A DNA stretch of 64,000 nt from Stenotrophomonas rhizophila (GCF_020857975.1 NZ_JACWUO010000003.1:62001-126000); one strand, 5' to 3'; positions 1-10,205 are shown, numbered from the stretch's first letter. The notes: generated by a model from the sequence alone, not told the origin. Program-made: numbers and translations.

Positions 1-581
1 ATGCGCGGCATGTTGACCCCGCCCAGCACCAGCATGCCGGCGGTGATCGCCAGCAGCAGGGTGGACGAGCCGAAATCGGGCTGCAGCAGCAGCAACACCA
101 CCAGCGCGCCGGCCACGCCCAGCGGCTTGAGCATCGCCGGCCAGGTCGCATTGACCTCGTCGCGGAAGCGCACCAGGTAGCTGGACAGCCAAACGATGTA
201 CAGCACCTTGACCGCTTCGACGGTCTGGAACTTGGAGATGCCCAGGTTGATCCAGCGGCGGGCGCCGTTGACGCTGCTGCCCAGGCCGGGGACGAACACC
301 ACCACCAGCAGCGCGAAACAACCCAGCAGCAGCACCTGGTTGTACTGTTCGATGGTCTTCAGTTCGGTGCGCATGGCGATGATCGCCAGCACGATGCCGA
401 CCGCCAGGAAGATCAGGTGGCGGTTGAGGTAGTAGAACGGGCTGCTCATCAACGCGATCGAGCTCGACGCGACCATCACCACGCCCAGCCCGGTGAGCGC
501 GATGATCGCGCCCAGCAGCCACTTGTCGAAGTGGCCTCCGATGGCTTCAAGGCGGGTTGCCTGGCGCGACAGGTCGTTCAT
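1..581 (-). CDS. ftsW: Cell-division SEDS glycosyltransferase FtsW (5' part, cut by window edge)
   Basis: FtsW polymerises lipid II into septal glycan strands in the inner membrane together with FtsI. The first ~193 residues are visible; the family is usually 400-450 residues, so the C-terminal half lies outside. The ATG at 581 gives [10 protein letters not shown], then alternating hydrophobic stretches from about residue 21. SEDS-family signatures NGARRWINLG (near residue 105) and QPDFGSS (near residue 167) identify it as FtsW/RodA-like; its place in the dcw cluster makes it FtsW. The start codon shares one base with the mraY stop (ATGA-type junction), implying coupled translation. No murD lies between mraY and this gene, unlike in Escherichia coli. 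Confidence 0.93.
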   Translation of the reverse strand, partial: MNDLSRQATRLEAIGGHFDKWLLGAIIALTGLGVVMVASSSIALMSSPFYYLNRHLIFLAVGIVLAIIAMRTELKTIEQYNQVLLLGCFALLVVVFVPGLGSSVNGARRWINLGISKFQTVEAVKVLYIVWLSSYLVRFRDEVNATWPAMLKPLGVAGALVVLLLLQPDFGSSTLLLAITAGMLVLGGVNMPR

Positions 582-1666
582 CAGCGGACCTTCAACGTGG
601 CCAGGCCGACCAGGACCAGCACCACCGAGATGATCCAGAAGCGCACGATCACGCGCGGCTCCGGCCAGCCCTTCAGTTCGAAGTGGTGGTGGATCGGGGC
701 CATGCGGAATACGCGCTTGCCGGTCAGCTTGAACGAAGCGACCTGGATCATCACCGACAGCGTTTCGATCACGAACACCCCGCCCATGATCACCAGCACC
801 AGCTCCTGGCGGGTGATCACCGCGATGGTGCCCAGCACCGCACCCAGCGCCAGCGCGCCGATGTCGCCCATGAACACCATGGCCGGGTAGGTGTTGAACC
901 ACAGGAAGCCGAGGCCGGCGCCGGCGATCGCCGCGCAGATGATCACCAGTTCACCGGCACCGGGAATCTGCGGAATCTGCAGGTAGCTGGAGAACACCAC
1001 GTTGCCCGAGGCATAGGCGAACACGCCCAGCGCGCAGGCGACCAGCACCGTGGGCATGATCGCCAGCCCGTCCAGGCCGTCGGTCAGGTTGACCGCGTTG
1101 GAGAAGCCGACGATCCAGAAGTAGGCGATGGCCACGAAGCTGATTCCGGCCAGCGGCAGCGCCACCGACTTGAACATCGGGATGTAGAAGGTGAGCGCGG
1201 CGGGCACGTCGGCGGTGTAGAACAGGAACAGGCCGGCGGCCAGGCCGAAGATCGACTGCAGCAGGTACTTCCAGCGCGACTTCAGGCCGTTCGGGTCGCG
1301 GCGCACGATCTTGATCCAGTCGTCGTACCAGCCGATCGCACCGAAGCACAGCATCACCGCCAGCACCACCCATACATAGCGGTTGCGCAGGTCGGCCCAC
1401 ATCAGCACCGACAGGGTGATGGTGAGCAGGATCAGCGAGCCGCCCATGGTCGGCGTGCCGGCCTTGGAGAAGTGGCTCTGCGGGCCGTCGGTACGGATCG
1501 GCTGGCCGCCCTTGAACTGGGCCAGCTTGCGGATCATCGCCGGGCCCAGCCACAGCGACAGGAACAGCGCGGTCAAGGCGGCGAGGATGCCACGCAGAGT
1601 CAGATAGCCGAACAGCCCGAACAGGCTCTCCAACTGCTGCAACCATCGGGCCAGTTCAAGCAACAT
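581..1666 (-). CDS. mraY: Phospho-N-acetylmuramoyl-pentapeptide transferase MraY
   Basis: MraY transfers phospho-MurNAc-pentapeptide to undecaprenyl phosphate to form lipid I, the first membrane step of peptidoglycan synthesis. At 361 residues it matches the family length (~360) and is strongly hydrophobic, consistent with about ten membrane helices. Visible family motifs are YDDWIK (catalytic aspartates), [13 protein letters not shown] and the histidine cluster [10 protein letters not shown] near the C terminus. The ATG at 1666 lies inside the end of murF (11-base overlap), and the stop overlaps the ftsW start by one base, so it is a middle member of the dcw operon. Confidence 0.97.
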   Translation of the reverse strand: MLLELARWLQQLESLFGLFGYLTLRGILAALTALFLSLWLGPAMIRKLAQFKGGQPIRTDGPQSHFSKAGTPTMGGSLILLTITLSVLMWADLRNRYVWVVLAVMLCFGAIGWYDDWIKIVRRDPNGLKSRWKYLLQSIFGLAAGLFLFYTADVPAALTFYIPMFKSVALPLAGISFVAIAYFWIVGFSNAVNLTDGLDGLAIMPTVLVACALGVFAYASGNVVFSSYLQIPQIPGAGELVIICAAIAGAGLGFLWFNTYPAMVFMGDIGALALGAVLGTIAVITRQELVLVIMGGVFVIETLSVMIQVASFKLTGKRVFRMAPIHHHFELKGWPEPRVIVRFWIISVVLVLVGLATLKVR

Positions 1667-3098
1667 GGGGGGTTTCCTCTCCTCGCGCCAGCAGCGCTTT
1701 CACAATTTTGTCCATGGCACTGCCGCGCGAGCCCTTGACCAGGCAGCGCACGCCGGCATGCAGGTCGACGGCAAGCGCGGCGGCCAGGCTGTCGTGGTCC
1801 TGGAAGTGCCGGCCACCGTCGCCGAAGGCGGCCGATGCGGCCGCGCTCAGCGGGCCCAGCGTGTACAGGCGCTTGAGCCCGGCATCGCGCGCGCGGCGGC
1901 CGGCCTGGGCATGCAAGGCCTCACCGTCCGGGCCGAGCTCACGCATGTCGCCCAGCACCAGCCAGCCTTCGGCCTGGGTACCGGCCAGGGCGTCGATCGC
2001 GGCGGCCAGCGAGCCGGGGTTGGCGTTGTAGCTGTCGTCGATCAGCACCGCGCCATTGGGCAGCCGGTGCGCGATCTGGCGGCCGGGCACCGGTTCGGCG
2101 CGGGCCAGGCCGGCGGCGATCTGGTCCAGGCCGATACCGGCGGCCAGTGCCAGCGAGGCGGCGGCCAGCGCATTGCTGATGTTGTGGCGGCCGGGCAGCG
2201 CCAGCGCGATTTCCACCTGGTGCTCCGTCGCGTCCTGCGACCGCACTACTTGCGCATCCATGCGCGGCGCGGCCTTCACGGTGAGCAGGAACTGGCTGCC
2301 GGTGGCGCTGGGGCGGATCGCCAGTGCCGACACATCGGCGCTGTGGTCCAGCCCGTAGCGCAGCACGCGGCTGCGCGGCGGCTGGCCGACGATGTGCTGT
2401 TCGAACCAGATACCGAAGGCGTCGTCGGCATTGATCACCGCCACGCCATCGGCCGGCAGCGCGGCGTAGATGGCGCCCTTGGTGCTGGCCACGCCCTGCA
2501 GGCTGCCCATCCGCTCCAGGTGCGCCGGGGCGATGTTGTTCACCAGCGCATAGCGCGGGCGCACGATGTCGGTCAGGTAGGCGATGTCGCCCGGCTTGCC
2601 GGCGCCCATCTCGTAGATGGCGAAGTCGGCGTCTTCGGGCGCATCGAGCACGGCCAGCGGCAGCCCGATCTCGTTGTTGCGGTTGCCCGGGTTGGCGTAG
2701 ACCACCTTGTGCTGGTCGCGCGCGACCTGTTCCAGGATGGCCAGCAGCAGGCTTTTGACGCTGGTCTTGCCGTTGCTGCCGGTGATGGCGAACACCTGGG
2801 TGCTGCGGTCGCGCTGCATGCCGTGGGCGATGCGGCCCAGCGCGCGCTCGGCGTCGGCGACCACGATCTGCGGCAGCGCCACGTCCAGCAGGCGCTCGAC
2901 CAGCAGCGCCGAGGCACCGCGCGCGACCGCGTCGGCGGCGAAATCATGGCCGTCGAAGCGTTCGCCGCGCAACGCCACGTACAGGCTGCCTGGTCCCAGG
3001 GTGCGGGTATCGTTGCTGATGGCATCGATGGCGGTGTCTTCGCCGTGGATTTCGCCACCGGCCCAGTGCGCGACCAGCGACAGCGGAGTGCGCTTCAT
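1656..3098 (-). CDS. murF: UDP-MurNAc-tripeptide D-alanyl-D-alanine ligase MurF
   Basis: MurF adds D-Ala-D-Ala to UDP-MurNAc-tripeptide in the cytoplasm, using ATP. The 480-residue product has the three-domain Mur ligase layout: an N-terminal UDP-binding domain, a central ATPase with P-loop [12 protein letters not shown] near residue 107, and a C-terminal ligase domain with [13 protein letters not shown]. The ATG at 3098 forms a four-base ATGA overlap with the murE stop. Both neighbours (murE upstream, mraY downstream) act immediately before and after it in the pathway. Nothing looks truncated or degenerate. Confidence 0.97.
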   Translation of the reverse strand: MKRTPLSLVAHWAGGEIHGEDTAIDAISNDTRTLGPGSLYVALRGERFDGHDFAADAVARGASALLVERLLDVALPQIVVADAERALGRIAHGMQRDRSTQVFAITGSNGKTSVKSLLLAILEQVARDQHKVVYANPGNRNNEIGLPLAVLDAPEDADFAIYEMGAGKPGDIAYLTDIVRPRYALVNNIAPAHLERMGSLQGVASTKGAIYAALPADGVAVINADDAFGIWFEQHIVGQPPRSRVLRYGLDHSADVSALAIRPSATGSQFLLTVKAAPRMDAQVVRSQDATEHQVEIALALPGRHNISNALAAASLALAAGIGLDQIAAGLARAEPVPGRQIAHRLPNGAVLIDDSYNANPGSLAAAIDALAGTQAEGWLVLGDMRELGPDGEALHAQAGRRARDAGLKRLYTLGPLSAAASAAFGDGGRHFQDHDSLAAALAVDLHAGVRCLVKGSRGSAMDKIVKALLARGEETPHVA

Positions 3099-4600
3099 GG
3101 TGCGTCCTCCGCATCCACGCGCAGGCTTCCGGCCTGCCGCGCGGCCAGCGCCCGGCCGGCCACCTCGGTGTCATCGAAGGGATGCTGGATGCCGTGCACT
3201 TCCTGGTAGGGCTCGTGGCCCTTGCCGGCGATCAGCACGATATCGCCCTGCCCTGCCTGATCGATCGCGGTGGCGATGGCGGCGGCACGGTCGCGCTGCA
3301 CCAGCGCGGCCTGCGGCCTGGCCAGCCCGGCCACGATATCGGCCACGATCGCATCGCCGTCTTCGCCGCGCGGGTTGTCGTCGGTGACGATCACCACATC
3401 GGCGTATTTCTCGGCGATGGCGGCCATCTGCGGGCGCTTGCCGGTGTCGCGCTCGCCGCCACAGCCGAACACGCACAGCAGGCGGCCGGCCAGATGGCCG
3501 TGCAGGCTGGACAGCGCCTGTTCCAGCGCGTCGGGGGTATGGGCGTAGTCGATCACCACGGTGGGCTGGTCGCGCTCGCCGCCCAGCCGGTTCATGCGCC
3601 CGGCGATCGGCTGCAGCCGCGACAGCAGCGCGGCGATCGCGGCCGGGGCATGGTCCAGCGCGTACAGCGCGCCCGCCACGGCCAGCAGGTTGTCGACATT
3701 GAAGCGGCCCAGCAGCGGCGACTGCACCGGATGGCGCGCGCCGTCGACCACCAGGTCGAAGGCGATGCCACGACCATCGAGCTTCAGCGAGTCGGCACGC
3801 AGGGTGGCCTGCTGGGCACCGCGCGAGCTGAGCCCGACCTGGCGGACGCCGGCATCGACGGTACGCAGCAGTTCGTTGCCGAAGCTGTCATCGAGGTTGA
3901 CCACCGCCGCCTTGAGGCCGTCGCGGTGGAACAGCCGGGCCTTGGCCGCGCCGTACTGGGCCATGTCGCCGTGGTAATCGAGATGATCGCGGGTGAGATT
4001 GGTGAACACCGCTACGTCATAGTGCACCGCGTCCACACGGCCCTGGTCGAGCGCGTGCGAGCTGACTTCCATCGCCACCGCCTGGGCGCCGTCATCGCGC
4101 AGCTGCGCCAACACCTGGTGCATCTGCAGCACCAGCGGGGTGGTGAAGCCGGTCGGAACGACCTGGCCATACAAGCCCACGCCCAACGTGCCGATGCTGC
4201 CGCTGGCGGTGCCGAGCAGGTGCCAGGCCTGGGCCAGCAGCTGCACGGTGGAGGTTTTGCCGTTGGTGCCGGTCACCCCGACCATGGTCATCGCGCGCGA
4301 AGGCCGGCCGTGGAACTGGTCGGCCATCGCGCCCATGCGCGCGCGCAGGCCCGGCACGGCGATGGCATCGCCCGGCGCTGGCAGGTCGGCCGGGGCCGGC
4401 GGTTCGAACAGGATCGCACCGGCGCCGTTGGCGCGCGCCTGCTCGACAAAGCCCAGCCCGTGCGCGCCGAAGCCGGCGATCGCCACGAAGGCATTGCCCG
4501 GGCGCACCGCACGGCTGTCCAGCACCAGGCCGGTGATGGACGGGTCGTGGCTGAGCACCACGTCGGGAAGCAACTGCGAAAGCAACATCATCTGGCTCAT
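3095..4600 (-). CDS. murE: UDP-MurNAc-L-Ala-D-Glu:meso-diaminopimelate ligase MurE
   Basis: MurE adds the third stem-peptide residue. The 501-residue protein carries the Mur-ligase P-loop [13 protein letters not shown] near residue 110 and, in the C-terminal domain, [14 protein letters not shown] is the signature of ligases that use meso-diaminopimelate rather than lysine, so the wall should be of the DAP type. The ATG at 4600 gives a four-base overlap with the ftsI stop, and its own stop overlaps murF. Length and order match the family and the dcw cluster of gammaproteobacteria. Confidence 0.97.
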   Translation of the reverse strand: MSQMMLLSQLLPDVVLSHDPSITGLVLDSRAVRPGNAFVAIAGFGAHGLGFVEQARANGAGAILFEPPAPADLPAPGDAIAVPGLRARMGAMADQFHGRPSRAMTMVGVTGTNGKTSTVQLLAQAWHLLGTASGSIGTLGVGLYGQVVPTGFTTPLVLQMHQVLAQLRDDGAQAVAMEVSSHALDQGRVDAVHYDVAVFTNLTRDHLDYHGDMAQYGAAKARLFHRDGLKAAVVNLDDSFGNELLRTVDAGVRQVGLSSRGAQQATLRADSLKLDGRGIAFDLVVDGARHPVQSPLLGRFNVDNLLAVAGALYALDHAPAAIAALLSRLQPIAGRMNRLGGERDQPTVVIDYAHTPDALEQALSSLHGHLAGRLLCVFGCGGERDTGKRPQMAAIAEKYADVVIVTDDNPRGEDGDAIVADIVAGLARPQAALVQRDRAAAIATAIDQAGQGDIVLIAGKGHEPYQEVHGIQHPFDDTEVAGRALAARQAGSLRVDAEDAP

Positions 4601-6441
4601 TGGGTGCCTCCCTGCGCGGGCGGCACCGTGGCGTGCGCGCTGGGCAGCGCGGCATCGAATTCGGCCGAGGCGTCCGGGGCGATCACCGTTTCCGGCGGTG
4701 GTACCGGCAACGAACCGGCGCTATGCCCCAGCTTTCCGGACTGCTGGGCGGCCAGCCAGGACTGGATGTCGTCCGGCGGCACGTCCATCAGGCGCAGCGC
4801 GCCTTCCATCACGTTGTGGAACACCGGCGCGGACACCAGCCCGCCGTAGTACTTGCCGCCCTGCGGGTCGTTGATCACGATCACCGTGGCAAAGCGCGGG
4901 TTGGTGGCCGGCACCACGCCGGCGAACAACGCGTTGTAGTGCCCGCGCTCGTAGCCGCCGGGGCCGGCCTTGCGTGCGGTACCGGTCTTGCCGGCCACGT
5001 GGTAGCCCAGCACCGCCGCCTGCTTGGCGCCGCCCTGGGTGACCACGGTCTCCATCATCGCCACCACCTGCTTGGCGATGTTCTCGTCGATGATCTGCTT
5101 GCCTTCGTTGCGCTGGCCCTTGACGAAGGTCGGGGCGATCAGCCGGCCGCCGTTGCCCAGCGCCGCATACGCGGTGGCGATCTGCAGCGGGCTGACATTC
5201 AGGCCGTAGCCGTAGGACATGGTGGTCTTGGACGGACCACTCCAGCGCGCCGGACGCGGCAGCACGCCGGCCGATTCGCCGGGGAAGCCACTGTGCGGGG
5301 ACACGCCATAGCCGAAGCTGTGGATGTGGTCGTAGAAGACCTGGTCCGGCATCTTGGCGGCGATCTTGGCCGCACCGATGTTCGAGCTGCGGGTAATCAC
5401 TCCGGTGACGTTGAGCACGCCATTGTTCCGCGGCACGTCCTTGATGGTGTAGCGGCCAAGCGACATGTAGCCCGGGTTGGTGTCCACCGTGGTGTCCTTG
5501 GTGACCACGCCGGACTGCAGCGCCGAGGCGATGGTCAACGGCTTCATGGTCGAGCCGGGCTCGACCAGGTCGGTCACCGCGCGGTTGCGGCGGGTGTCCG
5601 GGGCGGCGCCGCCGACCGAATTGGGGTTGTAGGTGGGCAGGTTGACCATGGCCAGGATCTCGCCGGTGGCCACGTCCATGATCACCATCGACCCGCCGGC
5701 CGCCTTGTTGGCGATCAGCGCGTTGCGCAGCTCCTTGAAGGCCAGGAACTGGATGCGGCGGTCGATGCTCAGGGTGAGGTCCTTGCCCGGCTCGGCAGCG
5801 CGCAGCAGGTCGCTCTCGACGGTGTCGCCCTTGCGGTTGCGGATCACCCGCTTGGCGCCGGCCTTGCCGCGCAGCCATTCGTCGAAGGCCAGCTCCAGCC
5901 CTTCCTGGCCGCGGTCGTCGATATTGGTGAAGCCCAGCACGTGCGCCATCGCCTCGCCCTGCGGGTAGAAGCGGCGGAATTCGCGCTGCGAGGCCACGCC
6001 CGGGATCTTCAGCGCCACTACCCGCTCGGCCTCGTCCGGGTTGATCCGGCGGCGCAGGTACATGAATTCCTTGTCCGCTTTCTGCGAGAGCTTGGAGGTC
6101 AGCTCGTCCAGCGGCATGCCCAGCGCACTGGCCAGCTCGGGGATGCGGTCCGGCGAACGCAGCAGTTCCTGCGGGTTGACCCAGATCGAGGCGACCGGGG
6201 TGGACACCGCCACCGGCTCGCCGTTGCGGTCGGTGATCATGCCGCGCGAGGTGTTGATCGGCAGTTCGCGCAGGTAGCGCGCCTCGCCCTGGCGCTGGTA
6301 GAAGTCGCTGTTGATGATCTGCACGTAGGCGGCGCGGCCGACCAGCGACACCGAGCACAGCCCAAGCGCCAACCCCACCCACTTCAGGCGCTGGCGCAGG
6401 TTGAAACTGTTGCGGGCGCGGTTGCGGCCGGTCTTGTTCAT
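4597..6441 (-). CDS. ftsI: Septal peptidoglycan transpeptidase FtsI (PBP3)
   Basis: FtsI is the class B penicillin-binding protein that cross-links septal peptidoglycan with FtsW. The 614-residue product has a short cytoplasmic tail, one membrane anchor at about residues 21-41, a pedestal domain, and a transpeptidase domain. Catalytic motifs are visible: STMK with the acylated serine at S297 and lysine at K300, the SSN triad in VITRSSNIG, and KTG in [10 protein letters not shown] proline-rich tail follows the transpeptidase domain. It overlaps ftsL upstream and murE downstream by four bases each. Confidence 0.97.
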   Translation of the reverse strand: MNKTGRNRARNSFNLRQRLKWVGLALGLCSVSLVGRAAYVQIINSDFYQRQGEARYLRELPINTSRGMITDRNGEPVAVSTPVASIWVNPQELLRSPDRIPELASALGMPLDELTSKLSQKADKEFMYLRRRINPDEAERVVALKIPGVASQREFRRFYPQGEAMAHVLGFTNIDDRGQEGLELAFDEWLRGKAGAKRVIRNRKGDTVESDLLRAAEPGKDLTLSIDRRIQFLAFKELRNALIANKAAGGSMVIMDVATGEILAMVNLPTYNPNSVGGAAPDTRRNRAVTDLVEPGSTMKPLTIASALQSGVVTKDTTVDTNPGYMSLGRYTIKDVPRNNGVLNVTGVITRSSNIGAAKIAAKMPDQVFYDHIHSFGYGVSPHSGFPGESAGVLPRPARWSGPSKTTMSYGYGLNVSPLQIATAYAALGNGGRLIAPTFVKGQRNEGKQIIDENIAKQVVAMMETVVTQGGAKQAAVLGYHVAGKTGTARKAGPGGYERGHYNALFAGVVPATNPRFATVIVINDPQGGKYYGGLVSAPVFHNVMEGALRLMDVPPDDIQSWLAAQQSGKLGHSAGSLPVPPPETVIAPDASAEFDAALPSAHATVPPAQGGTQ

Positions 6442-6701
6442 GGCCGTACCACCACGACGTCGGCCGCTTCGGGGAACTTCATGCCGAGCTTTTCGCGCGC
6501 CAGCCGGTCGACCCGGGTGGACTCGGCCAGGGTCGCCTGCTCCAGCTGCAGGCGGCCGAATTCGATATTGAGCTCATCGCGTGCACGCTCGACCTTGGAC
6601 AACTCCACGAAGGTCTGGCGGTGGCGATGGCGCATGAACACCACCCCGATCGCCGAGGCGATGGTGCAGGCCAGCAGCACGATGAGCAGCAGCCGGCTCA
6701 T
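6438..6701 (-). CDS. ftsL: Cell-division protein FtsL
   Basis: FtsL is a small bitopic divisome protein that forms a complex with FtsB and FtsQ and helps activate FtsWI. The 87-residue product starts [20 protein letters not shown], a single N-terminal membrane helix, followed by a hydrophilic segment (about 30-75) with the heptad-like pattern expected of a coiled coil ([20 protein letters not shown]). FtsL sequences diverge quickly, so identification rests on size, topology and its place between rsmH and ftsI. It overlaps both by four bases. Confidence 0.93.
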   Translation of the reverse strand: MSRLLLIVLLACTIASAIGVVFMRHRHRQTFVELSKVERARDELNIEFGRLQLEQATLAESTRVDRLAREKLGMKFPEAADVVVVRP

Positions 6702-7699
6702 GCGGCCACCGCGCGCTTTTCGGCCACGCGCAGCACCGCACTGCGCGAACGCGGATTGACCGCCAGTTCGTCGTCCTCGGCCTTGATCGCGCCACCATGC
6801 AGGTCCAGGGTCGGCACGAACGCGGCCAGCTCGGGCAGCCGGCGGTTGCTCGGCGGGGCCTTGGCGTGGCGGTTCATGAACTGCTTGACGATGCGGTCTT
6901 CCAGCGAATGGAAGCTGATCACCGCCAGCCGGCCACCGGGCTTGAGCCGCGCCAACGCCGCGTCAAGGCCGGCTTCGAGGTCGGCCAGTTCGCGGTTGAT
7001 ATGGATGCGGATGGCCTGGAAGCTGCGCGTGGCCGGGTGGATCCGGCTCTTATCGGTTCCGGGCTTGCCACGCGGCATCACCGAGGCGATCAACTCAGCC
7101 AGCTCGGCGGTGCGGGTGAAGGGTTCCTTGTCGCGTCGGGCCACGATGGCCTTGGCGATGCGGCGGCCCTGGCGCTCTTCGCCGTAGGTCCACAGCACAT
7201 CCATCAGCTCGCGCTCTTCAACACGGTTGAGCCACTGCGCCGCGCTCTCGCCGCTGTCCGGGTCCATGCGCATGTCCAGCGGGCCGTCCTTGCCGAAGCT
7301 GAAACCGCGCTCGGCCACGTCCAGCTGCGGCGAAGACACGCCCAGGTCGAACAACACCCCGTCCAGGCCCTCGGCGGTGGCCTCCCAATGCAGCAGGTCG
7401 GCGAAGCTGCCCCGGAAGATCGACACGCGCCGGTCCGGCGCGAAATCGCGCTCGGCCACCGCAATCGCTTCGGGATCCTTGTCCATCACCAGCAGCCGGC
7501 CTCCGGGACCGAGTTGCTCGAGCACGCCACGGGCGTGACCGCCACGACCAAACGTGCCATCGAGATACGTACCGTTTTCGATCACCCTCAGGCCATCCAG
7601 GACCTGTGTGTACAGGACCGGCAGGTGCCCCGCCGGCGACTGCGACACCGGAAGGTGACCGGCCTGCGCTGCTCCGCGCATCCGGGCACCCCGGCTCAC
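6698..7699 (-). CDS. rsmH: 16S rRNA m4C1402 N4-methyltransferase RsmH (MraW)
   Basis: RsmH methylates N4 of C1402 in the decoding centre of 16S rRNA using S-adenosylmethionine. The 333-residue product contains [13 protein letters not shown] near residue 28, the SAM-binding [13 protein letters not shown], and the C-terminal [17 protein letters not shown], all typical. I chose the GTG at 7699 because it forms a GTGA overlap with the mraZ stop; an ATG six codons inside (7681) is the alternative. It follows mraZ and precedes ftsL, the usual dcw order. Confidence 0.95.
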   Translation of the reverse strand: MSRGARMRGAAQAGHLPVSQSPAGHLPVLYTQVLDGLRVIENGTYLDGTFGRGGHARGVLEQLGPGGRLLVMDKDPEAIAVAERDFAPDRRVSIFRGSFADLLHWEATAEGLDGVLFDLGVSSPQLDVAERGFSFGKDGPLDMRMDPDSGESAAQWLNRVEERELMDVLWTYGEERQGRRIAKAIVARRDKEPFTRTAELAELIASVMPRGKPGTDKSRIHPATRSFQAIRIHINRELADLEAGLDAALARLKPGGRLAVISFHSLEDRIVKQFMNRHAKAPPSNRRLPELAAFVPTLDLHGGAIKAEDDELAVNPRSRSAVLRVAEKRAVAA

Positions 7700-8142
7700 A
7701 ACTTCAGGTCGAGCAACCCATCGCCCAGATCCCCGTCAGACAATGTCTGCTGGATCAACGCGCGATGTGCCTGCTCGCTCCACAATTCGAATTTGTCGCC
7801 CATGCCGAGCAGAACCGCCTTCTTTTCAATACCAACGGCACCGCGGTGGCTGGCAGGAATACTGATGCGGCCGTTGCCGTCCAGCTCCAGATGCGCGGCC
7901 GAACCGACCAGCTTCTGTTGCAGCAGACGCACGACGCGCTGTGTGTTGGGCTTGGCCATGACGTCGTCGCGGACCCGTTCCCATTCCTGCTCGGCGTACA
8001 GCCACAGGCAGCCGGACTCGAAGGGGTTGTAGGTCAGGACCAGCCGGTTGTTGCTCACGCGCGCGACCAGGTCGCGATGCGCGGTGGGAACCGCCATGCG
8101 CCCTTTATCGTCAACTGTGATGGCCGTCTCGCCTTGAAACAC
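7696..8142 (-). CDS. mraZ: Transcriptional regulator MraZ, first gene of the dcw operon
   Basis: MraZ is a ring-forming AbrB-fold regulator that binds direct repeats in its own promoter and can repress the dcw operon. The 148-residue product has the two SpoVT/AbrB-like half-repeats: [13 protein letters not shown] near residue 11 and [14 protein letters not shown] near residue 86. The start is a GTG at 8142 giving V/M-FQGETAI, the expected N terminus; a purine-rich AAGGAAAAGG lies about ten bases upstream. Three 10-bp direct repeats just upstream (8181-8210) are a good candidate binding site. Its stop overlaps the rsmH start. Confidence 0.95.
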   Translation of the reverse strand: MFQGETAITVDDKGRMAVPTAHRDLVARVSNNRLVLTYNPFESGCLWLYAEQEWERVRDDVMAKPNTQRVVRLLQQKLVGSAAHLELDGNGRISIPASHRGAVGIEKKAVLLGMGDKFELWSEQAHRALIQQTLSDGDLGDGLLDLKL

Positions 8143-8180
8143 GACGCGTGCACCTTTTCCTTCGCCCGGTGAAACATTGA

Positions 8181-8251
8181 ACCACGAAAAACCACAAAAA
8201 ACCCGGTTTTGCCTCTGTTGCCCACCTTAGCAGTGCCAATTGGGTTGTCAA
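8181..8251 (-). promoter_or_regulatory. dcw operon promoter with MraZ-box direct repeats
   Basis: On the minus strand a TTGACA -35 (8246-8251) is followed after 16 bases by TAAGGT (8224-8229), a weak -10. Just downstream, three head-to-tail 10-bp repeats read GGGTTTTTTG, TGGTTTTTCG and TGGTTC (plus-strand 8201-8210, 8191-8200, 8181-8190). Regularly spaced TGG/GGG repeats ahead of mraZ are the known type of MraZ operator. The repeats are seen directly; the promoter hexamers and MraZ binding are inferred. Confidence 0.6.
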
Positions 8252-8467
8252 CAACTTTGCGAGCCGGAAATCACTTTGCGCATCAAGGGCTTGCAGCAAT
8301 CTTTAGAGACTTGTTCAAGGCTTATCCACAAGTTGCTGTTTCGTCTCATTTTTTGAGATTGGGCCGAAGTTCAGTCCCGTGCAGGCGGCGTGAAACATGG
8401 CGCCGCATTCATCTGCACAGCTGTCGCCACCGGCCCGCGCCTGCGCAAACCCGGCACAATGCGGGCC
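8252..8467. promoter_or_regulatory. mraZ / TANGO2 divergent intergenic region with a perfect DnaA box
   Basis: This gap separates the divergent dcw operon and the TANGO2 gene. It contains TTATCCACA (8322-8330), a full match to the DnaA-box consensus, inside a loose inverted repeat ACTTGT...ACAAGT (8310-8333), and a direct repeat of ACTTTGCG near 8254 and 8272. It is visibly more AT-rich than the flanking genes. No other gene or terminator is apparent. Confidence 0.45.
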
Positions 8468-9229
8468 ATGTGCCTGCTCGCTCTTGCCTGGAAAATCCAC
8501 CCGCGCTGGCAACTGGTCATGGCCGGCAACCGCGATGAGTTCCACGCCCGCCCGACCGCCCCGCTGGCGGCCTGGCCGGCCCCGGATACCGGGGTCATCG
8601 CCGGCCGCGACCTGCGCTCGGGCGGCACCTGGGCCGGGGTGGGACGGCAGGGGCGGATGGCGGTGGTCACCAATGTGCGCGACCCGCTGGCCCGCCAGAC
8701 CGGCCCTTCGCGCGGTGCGCTGGTGGCGGACTACCTGCGCGGCACGGCCCCGGCGGCCGGCGTTGCCGACATCCTGGCCGCCGACGCGGCCGCCTACGCC
8801 CCGTTCAACCTGCTGCTGGCCGACGCCGACAGCTGCCAGTTCCTGGGCAACCACCCGGCGCGACGGCAGCCCTTGGCGCCGGGCATCCATGGCATGTCCA
8901 ACGGGCCGCTGGACGCGCCCTGGCCGAAAACCCTGGCCTTGAACGCGGCGCTGCGCGCCTGGGTGGCGGCCGGCGAAGACGCGCTGGACCCGCTGTGGCA
9001 GGCGCTGGCCGACCCGGCCCAGGCCGCCGACCGCGACCTGCCCGATACCGGGATCGGCCTGGAACGCGAACGCTGGTTGTCGTCGGCCTTCATCACCAGC
9101 CCCGACTACGGCACCCGCGCCAGCACGGTGATCGCGCTGGATGCCCATGGCCACGGTTTCATCAGCGAACGCCGGTTCGACCCGGCTGGCACCTGCACCG
9201 GCACGACTACCCTGCCTATCGGCAACTGA
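8468..9229 (+). CDS. TANGO2/NRDE-family protein
   Basis: This 253-residue protein belongs to the NRDE (TANGO2) family, whose bacterial members have been linked to haem handling but whose precise reaction is uncertain. The N terminus MCLLALAWKIHPRWQLV followed by MAGNRDEFHARPT is the family hallmark; the cysteine directly after the initiator methionine is conserved. Other visible features are GGTWAGVGRQGRMAVVTN and, near the end, STVIALDAHG. An ATG at 8390 would add 26 unrelated residues, so the start at 8468 is preferred. It diverges from the dcw operon and is followed by a DM13 gene on the same strand. Confidence 0.88.
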   Translation: MCLLALAWKIHPRWQLVMAGNRDEFHARPTAPLAAWPAPDTGVIAGRDLRSGGTWAGVGRQGRMAVVTNVRDPLARQTGPSRGALVADYLRGTAPAAGVADILAADAAAYAPFNLLLADADSCQFLGNHPARRQPLAPGIHGMSNGPLDAPWPKTLALNAALRAWVAAGEDALDPLWQALADPAQAADRDLPDTGIGLERERWLSSAFITSPDYGTRASTVIALDAHGHGFISERRFDPAGTCTGTTTLPIGN

Positions 9230-9332
9230 ATCGGCCAACGCGCGGATCGTTCCGCGCACCGGCCGCCTCTAGGGAGATGCCGACGCCTGCCGCGCCGGTG
9301 GCGCCACGCGCCTTTCCAGAGGGAATTTCCTG

Positions 9333-9842
9333 ATGAACCGACGACTGTTGATCCTGGCCGCCACCCACGCCCTGGCCCTGGGCCTGGGTGTTGGCCTGGG
9401 CGTCTACCTGCTGCCGATCCTGACCGCCCCGGATGGCCCCTCTGCCAGCCAGGTGGACGAGGTGATGGGCAAGGCCAGCTACCGCAGCACTTTCCGGCGC
9501 GACCTCAAGGGCAGCGATGCGGTGCACTGGGCCGACGGCAAGGTCAGCGTCAGCCACGACCAGATCGCCTTCCGCGGCAACATGGGCCCCGGCCCGGATT
9601 ACAAGCTGTACCTGGCCCGGGAGTTCGTCGACACCCGCAGCGATTTCCTGCGCATCAAGCAGGACGCGCAGCTGATCGGCGACGTCAGGACCTTCGAACG
9701 TTTCCTGCTGGAGGTGCCCGGCAACATCGATGTCGATGACTACACCACCGTGGTGGTCTGGTGCGAAGCCTTCAGCCAGTTCATCTCCGCCGCGCAATAC
9801 CGCGACAGCGTGGCCGGTAAACCGGCGCACCGGGAAGGGTAG
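9333..9842 (+). CDS. DM13-domain membrane-anchored protein
   Basis: The 169-residue product has an N-terminal hydrophobic segment (about residues 5-28, no clear cleavage site) and then a DM13 domain (about 50-160), a fold proposed to act in redox or electron transfer and containing one conserved cysteine. Supporting motifs are DLKGSDAVHWADGKVSV, GPGPDYKLYLAR and VVVWCEAFSQFISAAQY, the last holding the only cysteine. A Shine-Dalgarno-like AGAGGGAA precedes the ATG. Its substrate or partner is unknown. It may be cotranscribed with the TANGO2 gene 103 bases upstream. Confidence 0.85.
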   Translation: MNRRLLILAATHALALGLGVGLGVYLLPILTAPDGPSASQVDEVMGKASYRSTFRRDLKGSDAVHWADGKVSVSHDQIAFRGNMGPGPDYKLYLAREFVDTRSDFLRIKQDAQLIGDVRTFERFLLEVPGNIDVDDYTTVVVWCEAFSQFISAAQYRDSVAGKPAHREG

Positions 9843-9864
9843 GTAGTGCGACAGGCCGGGTAAA

Positions 9865-9894
9865 CCGGGGCCGGAGAAACACCCCGGCCGGGTT
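9865..9894 (+). terminator. Possible weak terminator after the DM13 gene
   Basis: A short stem CCGGGG (9865-9870) / CCCCGG (9882-9887) is followed by CCGGGTTT. The T-tract is only three bases, so this is a weak candidate; no better one is seen downstream of the DM13 gene. Confidence 0.3.
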
Positions 9895-9969
9895 TGGGCC
9901 TGTTCAACGGCCGGCAATCCTGTCGGTGCGATGCCGGCGTGACCGGCGACGAAGCTGCCTTCGCCGAGG

Positions 9970-10205
9970 GTCATGTCGCCAACGCGATGTTCACCGTTAT
10001 CGGCAGTCGACCAAGGTTCGACCCTACCAAGAGCATCAGCGCCGCCGTCGGTAGGGTTGCAGCTTGCTCAACTGCATGGAAACCACCCACGCGCGATGTT
10101 GGCATGACCGACAAACGGAGAGCAGTGCGCTGCATTTCCACCCAGGCTCATGCTGCCAACGCGATGTTCGCCATTATCGGCAGTCGACCAGAGTTCGGCC
10201 CCACC
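9970..10205. repeat. Cluster of GTAG-footed REP elements (three copies, alternating orientation)
   Basis: A minus-oriented copy (9970-10028), a plus-oriented copy (10051-10075) and a second minus-oriented copy (10149-10205) share the pattern GTAG-stem-loop-stem. In the plus copy the stem pairs TTG with CAA, whereas the minus copies pair TCG with CGA, a compensatory change. The minus copies also carry the flanking GGCGACATGAC-like sequence found in the tandem array at 20837-21585, so they belong to that family. The rest of 9895-10232 shows no gene. Confidence 0.75.
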
